From Spirochaeta sp. (lineage in GTDB: Bacteria; Spirochaetota; Spirochaetia; DSM-27196; SLAA01), in assembly GCA_020201015.1 (NCBI GenBank), contig JAIVHN010000027.1, positions 1-8,771 on the forward strand: a stretch of 8,771 bases of DNA, read 5' to 3'. Position 1 is the first letter of the stretch. The number at the start of each line of letters is the position of its first letter. The notes beneath the pieces were generated by a model that did no database searches, was not told the origin of the DNA, and worked only from the letters and a program-made list of their open reading frames with translations. A program made the position numbers and the translations under genes. Shown here piece by piece: positions 1 to 5,381 of the stretch.

Positions 1-103
1 CTACCATGGAACGAAGATGTTCGCGCCGAGCGTAGCTCTCTAGAAGATGCGCATCCGGAGCTGACCGAAATACGCGAGGCCAAGCTCGCCGAACGCGCTG
101 CGA
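1..103. repeat. Inverted repeat, left copy (fold-back of 972-1074)
   Basis: Every base from 1 to 103 equals the reverse complement of 1074 down to 972. The match ends sharply at base 104 (g here, c expected). The copy starts exactly at the window's first base, so it may continue outside. The match lies inside a coding gene and is perfect, which is more typical of a chimeric read, a multiple-displacement-amplification product or an assembly fold-back than of a biological repeat. Confidence 0.95.
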
Positions 104-1896
104 GAGTAGAGCCCCTCAATGTTACTGTAACTTGCAGGGCTGCTCTCGAGCCACCGCATCAGCTGCTCGGGTGCCTCGGGTTGGGTGCGCTCCGGCAGCA
201 TCTTGTCCGAGACACCGACGAGGGCGGTGGCGCTACCCCACACGCTTGCGCTGCTCTCGGTGTATCCGGCCGAGTTGGCCGAGTAGACCGCCCCAAGGAC
301 CGCCCCATGTGCGCTCAGTACCTGGCCACGGGTGGCATTAACTGCGGCGGTGGTTCGGGGATGTTCCCCGGTGATGCCGCTGTAGTAGTGTGAAGCAACT
401 GAACTCAGCAGGTCAAAGCCTCGCTCCCGGTAACGACCGCGCATTCCGGCAATGGTATAGCTGCGAGCGGCAATAGCCTGGGCCTCGAGTGAAGCTTCCG
501 GCCAGTGTGCTGGCATCTCCGAGGGCACGACCGAATAGAGGTACTCCTCCATGTTGACGTTATTTACGACGGTCATGCCATCGTCCCGGCGGAAGACCTC
601 GATTTCACCGCGGTACGACCTGTCTTCACGGCCTGAACTAAACTGACCATGTCCAAACTCAATGTCAAATAAGACCGTACTTTGGTCCGGCTCTTGATAT
701 CGAATCCGTAAAGTCTCGGATGTCAGTAACAGCTGGTCTTGGTTTTCGTTGAGGATTTCAAGCCTATTGTCATCATGCGCGTGGATCGTAAAGAGTTCCT
801 CGGTGGTGCCCTTTACCGCTGAAATAGCTTTGCCGTCACGAATCTCCTCGAGGATCCATAGCTCTCCGCTGCGAGCCTGAAGTGAGTCTACGCTCTCGGC
901 CAGACCTATGCGGACGGTCGGTATTGTTGCTCGCTCGGTGCTTAATGTGGTAACTCGGGGAGCGCGAGTCGTCGCAGCGCGTTCGGCGAGCTTGGCCTCG
1001 CGTATTTCGGTCAGCTCCGGATGCGCATCTTCTAGAGAGCTACGCTCGGCGCGAACATCTTCGTTCCATGGTAGGCTAAGCTCGGCTCTTTGTAGCAGTC
1101 TGTACGCGGTGTCTCTGCGGCCAAGCGCACGATAACTCTGCGCCAGCGGTAACAGTGCCGAGGTGAGGTTGGCATCCTGGCTGAGTGCGCGTTCATAGGC
1201 TTGGATCGCGCCTTCATAGTCTGCAAGCTCAAGGCGAGCACCTGCAAGCTGAAGCAAGGCCTGAGGATGATGTCCGACCGAGCGTACAAGCAGTTCCAGC
1301 ACCTCGCTCGCCTCTTCGTGCCGCCCAAGTTCCTGTAGTGCTATCCCGTACCAGAAGTACTGCTCACTCCGCACGGTATGGGCGAAACCCTCGTCCAGTT
1401 CCCGGTCCAGCAGTTCCCGGTCCAGCAGTTCCCGGTCCAGCTGAGCAGTGCCATCAAGTAAAGCTGCTTGTAACCGAGTCACCGCCTCTTCAAGGCGGCC
1501 AGCCATTACCAATGTACGGCCCATTTCGTAGCTCACACGCTGCTGGAGCTCCTTGTAAGCGGGTGCTTCAGGCTCGTCCAAAACGTGCGTAGTACGCTGG
1601 CTTAGTAAGTGCTCATAGCTCATAATTGCCTTGTCAAAGCGTCCAGCTTCTCGCAGCAATCGCGCATAGTTGAGCACCGCATCTATGTCGGACGGGTACT
1701 CTTTGCTTATTCGAGCAAGCTGCGCCAAAGCCCCGTCGCGGTCGCCGTGGTAGTAACGAGCAGTCGCGGGAGCAATTCGGCTACTGGCGCTTTGGGGGGC
1801 GGTCTCCTGGTCGCTTGCCTGGTCGCTTGCGCTTGAAAGTAGCACAGGGAGTAAGAACACTATGAGACCAATACAATATCTTCCAGTGGATTTCAA
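40..1896 (-). CDS. TPR-repeat protein with SpoIID/LytB domain, 3' truncated
   Basis: This is an exported protein that probably cleaves or remodels peptidoglycan. An N-terminal hydrophobic segment (about residues 8-22) followed by SSA-SDQ looks like a signal peptide. Several TPR-like helix pairs follow (about 44-100, 117-148, 178-275), then a charged linker, then a SpoIID/LytB domain from about residue 325. The SpoIID signature is clear: VNMEEYLYSVVPSEMP near 447-462, with E460 matching the catalytic glutamate of SpoIID transglycosylases, then LEAQAIAARSY and the VYSANSAGYTE block near 538-547. No cysteine is present in that block, so the zinc site known from some SpoIID proteins is not evident. 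The start is TTG at 1896, chosen for its strong GAGGAG ribosome site 5 nt upstream. The gene follows bpt by 34 bp. The last 20 residues (599-618) are encoded by an inverted copy of the gene's own interior, and the usual C-terminal GHGVGMSQ-type motif is missing, so the native protein must run beyond this window. Family assignment is firm, but the biological role is inferred. Confidence 0.88.
   Translation of the reverse strand: MKSTGRYCIGLIVFLLPVLLSSASDQASDQETAPQSASSRIAPATARYYHGDRDGALAQLARISKEYPSDIDAVLNYARLLREAGRFDKAIMSYEHLLSQRTTHVLDEPEAPAYKELQQRVSYEMGRTLVMAGRLEEAVTRLQAALLDGTAQLDRELLDRELLDRELDEGFAHTVRSEQYFWYGIALQELGRHEEASEVLELLVRSVGHHPQALLQLAGARLELADYEGAIQAYERALSQDANLTSALLPLAQSYRALGRRDTAYRLLQRAELSLPWNEDVRAERSSLEDAHPELTEIREAKLAERAATTRAPRVTTLSTERATIPTVRIGLAESVDSLQARSGELWILEEIRDGKAISAVKGTTEELFTIHAHDDNRLEILNENQDQLLLTSETLRIRYQEPDQSTVLFDIEFGHGQFSSGREDRSYRGEIEVFRRDDGMTVVNNVNMEEYLYSVVPSEMPAHWPEASLEAQAIAARSYTIAGMRGRYRERGFDLLSSVASHYYSGITGEHPRTTAAVNATRGQVLSAHGAVLGAVYSANSAGYTESSASVWGSATALVGVSDKMLPERTQPEAPEQLMRWLESSPASYSNIEGLYSRSAFGELGLAYFGQLRMRIF
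972..1074. repeat. Inverted repeat, right (native) copy within SpoIID gene
   Basis: This copy encodes about residues 275-308 of the TPR-SpoIID protein, the link between the last TPR and the SpoIID part, in uninterrupted frame. It is therefore the genuine copy, and the one at 1-103 is the displaced one. Confidence 0.93.
1396..1440. repeat. Three perfect 15-bp tandem repeats, in frame
   Basis: The unit CAGTTCCCGGTCCAG occurs three times without mismatch. On the coding (minus) strand it adds LDREL five-residue repeats between two TPR pairs (about residues 153-167). Because 15 is a multiple of three, gain or loss of a unit keeps the frame. Confidence 0.95.
1807..1830. repeat. Two perfect 12-bp tandem repeats at signal-peptide cleavage zone
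   Basis: CTGGTCGCTTGC occurs twice in tandem and encodes ASDQ-ASDQ (about residues 23-30) of the SpoIID protein. It sits directly after the hydrophobic core, where signal peptidase I would cut. Confidence 0.9.
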
Positions 1897-1901
1897 ACTA
1901 T

Positions 1902-1907
1902 CTCCTC
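1902..1907 (-). promoter_or_regulatory. Shine-Dalgarno GAGGAG that fixes a TTG start
   Basis: Read on the minus strand, GAGGAG lies 5 nt before the TTG at 1896-1894. The open reading frame then goes straight into a positively charged, hydrophobic signal-peptide-like N terminus. No ATG near it fits both the spacing and the signal peptide. Confidence 0.75.
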
Positions 1908-1930
1908 ATTGGGCGTTGGGCTACCACTTT

Positions 1931-2611
1931 TCATGCCTGCCACCCCTTGTCCGTCAGGATCTCATGTGGCTTGAAGGCAGATTTATACTGCATTTTACGG
2001 CACCCGTCGACCCAGAATCCCAGGTGGTAGTAGGTGCGTCCCATTCTACGGCAGAGGTCAATCTCGTGCAGCACTGAGTAGCCGCCGAGACTTCTTTGCT
2101 GCTCGTTTGGATCGAAAACAAAATATACGCTTGAGAGTGAGTTGGGCAGTACATCAATCCAGCCTGCACCAATGAGTCTCTTGCCAACCCGGTAGAGGAT
2201 AACTGCGGTGGTTACCGGAGAGGTGCACAGGAACCGGGTAAAGTCCTCGGTGCCGGTGTCGTGGTCTTCGGGGTGCCGGGCATCTTGGTATCTCTTATAA
2301 AGGTCGTAAAGCTCGGGTGAGTAAGCGGTGGGAAGGATGGTCGTCCGGACATCCTCATTGCGCCGCAGAACCCGACGTTGCGACTTGCTCGCCTTGAACC
2401 CGGCGACCGGAACGCGCAGTGGAATACAGGCCGCGCAGCCACTACAGGCATTGCGGTAAAAAATATCACCGCTGCGTCGCCAGCCATGATCTATGAGCTC
2501 TTGATAGATTGCGACCGGCATCAACTCAGTGCGAAAGGCATGAGTGGTCCAGTTGCGATTCTGTAAATACGGGCAGGCACCGTTTTCTACCTTGGAAAAC
2601 TGGAACTCCAT
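1931..2611 (-). CDS. bpt: Aspartate/glutamate leucyltransferase (leucyl-tRNA-protein transferase)
   Basis: Bpt transfers leucine from Leu-tRNA to the N-terminal Asp or Glu of proteins, marking them for ClpS/ClpAP-type N-degron degradation in the cytoplasm. The 226-residue product has the family's cysteine pattern: C13-P-Y-L near the N terminus, then C56-x2-C59-x2-C62 followed by IPLRVPVAGFKASKSQRR. The C-terminal half carries SVYFVFDPNEQQRSLGGYS, HLGFWVDGCRKMQYKSAFKPHEIL and other hallmark Bpt blocks. The frame is open upstream to an ATG at 2701, but those 30 extra residues overlap the phosphatase gene and are not family-like. The ATG at 2611 is 5 bases after the phosphatase stop, so translation is probably coupled. 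No clear ribosome site is seen. Length is a little below the usual 230-250. The exact substrate rule (Leu versus Arg donor) is inferred from the bacterial family. Confidence 0.92.
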   Translation of the reverse strand: MEFQFSKVENGACPYLQNRNWTTHAFRTELMPVAIYQELIDHGWRRSGDIFYRNACSGCAACIPLRVPVAGFKASKSQRRVLRRNEDVRTTILPTAYSPELYDLYKRYQDARHPEDHDTGTEDFTRFLCTSPVTTAVILYRVGKRLIGAGWIDVLPNSLSSVYFVFDPNEQQRSLGGYSVLHEIDLCRRMGRTYYHLGFWVDGCRKMQYKSAFKPHEILTDKGWQA

Positions 2612-2616
2612 GGTTT

Positions 2617-3495
2617 TTAGGGGTACCGTACCTGTTCCGCCAGGTAACGTGCTGTGACCTCGTCTCGTGCTAATATGAGATGCTCGCGCACCGCCCAACA
2701 ACGCGGGGAGTCTGGACTCAGGTCGTAAAGAGGCTCCTCTACGCGGAGGCCTAAATGTTCACCGGACTGTGTCAGCACGACATGTCCAAGCCGATCAAAT
2801 AGCACCAGCGCCGCGGCAATATCCCAAAGCTTAAGCCAACATATATATCCGCCGTAACGGCCGCTCACAATATTTACTATCGAGTAGACACAGGAGGAAA
2901 CGGTCTGTACCGGATTCTTACCCAAAAAGCTGCCGCGTTTTGTTACACCTTGGGTTAGACTCACCATTCCCGACTGTGGAGAGCCTGCTGGATGGGGTTT
3001 AAACAACTCCAGTTGTTTGTCATTGGAGATAGAAGATGAGTAGTGAGGTCGCTTTGCTTCGGTTCCAATCAGCTGTGGTGAGGCATAGACATCATCTCCG
3101 CGGGTTGTGACAAACTCGCCTGTGCTAGGAACAAACAGTGCTCCTTCCACCAACTCGCCGTCATGCATAAGGCCAACGGAAATGCCCCAATTTGGTAGTC
3201 CCGCGGCATAGGCGGCGGTACCGTCGATCGGGTCAACAATCCATGTTGTGCCCTCAACGGCGGACTGGGGTATGCCAGCACCGTCTGCCTCGACTGTTTC
3301 CTCGCCAATCCAGTTGTGCCCCTCTTTAACGAGGGCTGCCCGGAGGCGATGCTCCAACTCCTTGTCGATGTCGGTCACCGGTGAGCCGTCGGACTTTGTC
3401 TCGGTCTGCAACTTGTCCTGTCGCTCGAGCGCATACGCGCCAAGCTCAATCATGAGGCTTTGAATCTGCGACGGATTCCAGTCGGGGTGCTTCAT
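2617..3495 (-). CDS. Inositol monophosphatase family phosphatase
   Basis: This is a predicted Mg2+-dependent, Li+-sensitive-type sugar or nucleotide phosphatase, cytoplasmic, 292 residues. The metal-binding motifs are all present: the mobile loop KSDGSPVT (34-41), GEE (64-66), DPIDGT (88-93) and the C-terminal LWDIAAA (223-229, D225). These define the family (inositol monophosphatase, CysQ/3'(2'),5'-bisphosphate nucleotidase, histidinol-phosphatase, fructose-1,6-bisphosphatase), but I cannot tell the substrate from sequence alone. The frame is open to an ATG at 3609, but that extension overlaps the eamA gene, is arginine-rich and is unlike the fold. The ATG at 3495 starts just before the first conserved helix. 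It lies 61 bp after the transporter stop and 5 bases before bpt. There is no ribosome site before 3495, and a promoter-like element sits so close that the message may be leaderless. Confidence 0.9.
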   Translation of the reverse strand: MKHPDWNPSQIQSLMIELGAYALERQDKLQTETKSDGSPVTDIDKELEHRLRAALVKEGHNWIGEETVEADGAGIPQSAVEGTTWIVDPIDGTAAYAAGLPNWGISVGLMHDGELVEGALFVPSTGEFVTTRGDDVYASPQLIGTEAKRPHYSSSISNDKQLELFKPHPAGSPQSGMVSLTQGVTKRGSFLGKNPVQTVSSCVYSIVNIVSGRYGGYICWLKLWDIAAALVLFDRLGHVVLTQSGEHLGLRVEEPLYDLSPDSPRCWAVREHLILARDEVTARYLAEQVRYP

Positions 3496-3502
3496 ACGCT
3501 GC

Positions 3503-3531
3503 AGTATAGCGCGCGCGGGCGTGCCTGAAAA
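3503..3531 (-). promoter_or_regulatory. Possible promoter before the phosphatase gene
   Basis: On the minus strand TTTTCA (3531-3526) is followed by a 17-bp spacer and TATACT (3508-3503). The predicted transcription start falls at about 3496, next to the ATG at 3495, which would make a leaderless mRNA. It lies in the 61-bp gap after the transporter gene. The -35 matches consensus at only 4 of 6 positions. Confidence 0.35.
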
Positions 3532-3556
3532 GCCGGGTCCTGAAGACGGCCATAGA

Positions 3557-4495
3557 CTACTTAGGTGAGCGAGAAGGCGGAGCCGGCGGTGAGACGGCCA
3601 CCGCGGCATTCACCGGCGTAACCTGCTTTGGGTATAAAAGCGTGTGGGCGACAAGTGCGATCACAATGACCGCACCGCCGAGAAGTGTGAGTTGGGGCGG
3701 CCGTTCGGACAGCAAAAGCCAGACCCAGAGTGGGCCAAGTACCGCCTCGAGGATAACCAGAAGACCAGTCTGGGATGTCTCAATTTTCCCTGACCAGTTC
3801 ACGAACAAAATGAACGCGACTCCAACCTGGAAAATGCCGAGGTAGGCGAGTACCAAAAGTGATTTCGCATCAACGACGAGTGTGGGAGCCGCGAACGCTG
3901 CAATAACGGCTGTCAGCATAGCGGCTAGGGCAACCGAGGGTACCAAACCCACGCTTCGGCGACGCCTTACCGCAATGGCCCCGGCAGCAAACGTAAAAGC
4001 CTTTGCCAACCCAAGGAGGTTACCGGTGAAGCCCCCACGGCCAAGCGATGGAACAAGAATAATGAGAATTCCGATTGTGACGGCAATCATAGCAACAACC
4101 GTAATTTTGCGAACTCGGTCTCCCAATACTATCCATCCAAGCCCGACAATGAGGATTGGGGCGGTTCCCTGTATGAGGAGCGAGTCGGCGATAGTTGTTG
4201 AGGTCATTGAGAGAACGTACAAGATGAAGGATAGTCCAATGAAAATGAACACCCAGAAGCCATGAATAAGCGAGCTTTGGAGCTCATGGAAGAATCGACC
4301 TCGTGAGCTTATCGCGCTCCATGTAACGACGGTAACGGCCATAAAAAGACCACGCCAGAATAAGATAGTCCAAGCCGAGGTATCAAGCAGTCGCAGGCCG
4401 ACTCCCCCTGTGCTCCATAAGAGTGGGGCACAGGCGGTCAACACGATTGCCGTCACAGGCTTGCCGAGTACCGTGCCCCCGCGGAGCTCAGCCAT
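3557..4495 (-). CDS. EamA-family (drug/metabolite) transporter
   Basis: This is an inner-membrane permease of the DMT superfamily, 312 residues, with about ten hydrophobic segments arranged as two EamA halves (about residues 14-148 and 157-288). The ends of the two halves carry the usual motifs: GTAPILIVGLGWIVLGDRV (110-128) and LEAVLGPLWVWLLLSERP (249-266). The product ends in a proline- and alanine-rich hydrophilic tail. The frame opens at an ATG at 4543, but the ATG at 4495 lies just before the first membrane segment and overlaps the regulator's stop by 8 bp, typical of translational coupling. DMT members export amino acids, sugars or drugs, or take up metabolites; the substrate is unknown. 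Pairing with a FadR-type regulator suggests the regulator's ligand is related to the cargo, which is an inference. Confidence 0.9.
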   Translation of the reverse strand: MAELRGGTVLGKPVTAIVLTACAPLLWSTGGVGLRLLDTSAWTILFWRGLFMAVTVVTWSAISSRGRFFHELQSSLIHGFWVFIFIGLSFILYVLSMTSTTIADSLLIQGTAPILIVGLGWIVLGDRVRKITVVAMIAVTIGILIILVPSLGRGGFTGNLLGLAKAFTFAAGAIAVRRRRSVGLVPSVALAAMLTAVIAAFAAPTLVVDAKSLLVLAYLGIFQVGVAFILFVNWSGKIETSQTGLLVILEAVLGPLWVWLLLSERPPQLTLLGGAVIVIALVAHTLLYPKQVTPVNAAVAVSPPAPPSRSPK

Positions 4496-5240
4496 TGACG
4501 TTGCGTTGAGCAATGTTCGACTTAATCTTATCTGAAATATCAACTATATGGCGCCTCATGAGGCGCTGAGCGGCCTCACTATCCCCGGTCTTGACCGCGT
4601 TAAGAATTTCTCGGTGCTGGCCAAGCGCAAAGACCGACTCGCCTTTCTTGTTTAGCAGGTGTTCTTCCCGTTCCACCTCTAAGAGATCGCCACACATGCG
4701 AACGAACTCTTTAAGTACCCGGTTGTCGGCTGCATCTGCCAATACGTGGTGAAACTTGTTATCCCCGTTCAGTCCGGTCTCCCCACGTTCAATTTCGTCC
4801 GACATATGCTGAATCGCCGCCTCCAACTCGTCCAGGTGTTCCGCAGCCCGATAGATGGCTGCAAGGCGCGCTACCTCGGTTTCCAGGAAGAGACGCACCT
4901 CTAGAAGTTCTACAATGAAGTCGTGGTTCTGGAGGAGGGCCTGAGAGAACGGTGAAATTGCGTTATGAAAGCTTGCTTCTTTAATGAAGGTGCCGCCACC
5001 AACTCCAACGCGGGACTCCAGGTATCCCATCATCTCGAGCGACCTCAGTGCCTCTCGAATAGATGTACGGCTTACACCCAACTCATCCGCCAGTTCGCGC
5101 TCAGGAGGTAGCCTTTGGCCTGGTGTAAGCTGTCCGCTGCTGATCAGCGACTGTATTTGCTTAACTATACTTTCATACAGTCTAATTTTTTTAACCGGTT
5201 CAAGATTCGGCATCTTTCCATCGTCGTTAGAAATACTCAT
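4488..5240 (-). CDS. GntR-family transcriptional regulator, FadR subfamily (FCD domain)
   Basis: This is a DNA-binding repressor or activator of 250 residues. The winged helix-turn-helix covers about residues 18-88, with the GntR signature GQRLPPERELADELGVSRTS and IREALRSLEMMGYLESR. The all-helical FCD ligand domain follows (about 105-235). Its likely metal ligands D160, H164, H209 and H231 are present, so it probably binds a carboxylate ligand through a metal, as in the FCD_N/VanR-type group. It starts at an ATG with AGGA 6 nt upstream. It is the first gene of a minus-strand run and overlaps the transporter by 8 bp. A strong promoter and an operator-like cluster lie just upstream, implying autoregulation. 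FadR-type regulators commonly control sugar-acid, organic-acid or fatty-acid genes; the actual ligand is not visible here. Confidence 0.93.
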   Translation of the reverse strand: MSISNDDGKMPNLEPVKKIRLYESIVKQIQSLISSGQLTPGQRLPPERELADELGVSRTSIREALRSLEMMGYLESRVGVGGGTFIKEASFHNAISPFSQALLQNHDFIVELLEVRLFLETEVARLAAIYRAAEHLDELEAAIQHMSDEIERGETGLNGDNKFHHVLADAADNRVLKEFVRMCGDLLEVEREEHLLNKKGESVFALGQHREILNAVKTGDSEAAQRLMRRHIVDISDKIKSNIAQRNVNG

Positions 5241-5266
5241 AGGTCATCCTGGTGTATCATGGTCTG

Positions 5267-5301
5267 CTGGCAACACCTGGTGACACCTGGTGCGTTGCCA
5301 G
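5267..5301. promoter_or_regulatory. Candidate operator cluster for the GntR/FadR regulator
   Basis: Perfect 8-bp arms CTGGCAAC (5267-5274) and GTTGCCAG (5294-5301) enclose two tandem copies of ACACCTGGTG (5273-5282, 5283-5292). The overlap contains CTGGT-GAC-ACCTG (5277-5289), one base off the CTGGT-N3-ACCAG pattern known for E. coli FadR and its relatives. CTGG half-sites begin at 5267, 5277 and 5287, exactly 10 bp apart and so on one DNA face, and another CTGGT lies at 5249-5253 over the ribosome site. The cluster sits downstream of the gntR start point, in the leader, suiting repression by road-block. Confidence 0.6.
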
Positions 5302-5317
5302 CGCTCAGCTCTCGTCG

Positions 5318-5346
5318 ATTACACGGTCTATGACTAAAAGTGTCAA
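5318..5346 (-). promoter_or_regulatory. Promoter of the gntR-eamA unit
   Basis: On the minus strand a perfect TTGACA (5346-5341) is followed by a 17-bp spacer and TGTAAT (5323-5318), one base from TATAAT. Transcription should start near 5311, giving a leader of about 70 nt that contains the operator-like cluster before the ATG at 5240. Confidence 0.7.
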
Positions 5347-5354
5347 TATACTGC

Positions 5355-5373
5355 GTCCAATAATTGGTTGGAC
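5355..5373. promoter_or_regulatory. Inverted repeat upstream of the gntR promoter
   Basis: GTCCAA and TTGGAC form 6-bp arms around a 7-bp centre; an alternative internal palindrome is CCAAT-A-ATTGG. It lies 9 bp downstream of the membrane-protein stop and 8 bp upstream of the gntR -35. With no T-run after it in either direction it is a poor terminator. It may be a second operator or a weak terminator. Confidence 0.35.
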
Positions 5374-5381
5374 AGTTCATT

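Noticed and set aside
1185..1592. 135-residue plus-strand open frame with PGPAV repeats
   Set aside because: It is antisense to the TPR-SpoIID gene. The repeats are just the reverse reading of the 15-bp tandem repeat.
2612..2701. 30-residue N-terminal extension of Bpt
   Set aside because: It overlaps the phosphatase coding end and lacks family similarity. The Bpt fold begins at MEFQFSKVENGACPYL from 2611.
3496..3609. 38-residue N-terminal extension of the phosphatase
   Set aside because: It overlaps the transporter's 3' end, is arginine-rich, and precedes the first conserved helix without a ribosome site.
3882..4265. 127-residue plus-strand open frame
   Set aside because: It is antisense to the transporter gene. 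Its composition reflects the opposite strand's hydrophobic codons, and it has no family features.
5294..5301. Terminator for the membrane gene formed by the CTGGCAAC/GTTGCCAG arms
   Set aside because: The 19-bp spacer and lack of a T-run do not suit a terminator. The position downstream of the gntR promoter and the FadR-type half-sites favour an operator.
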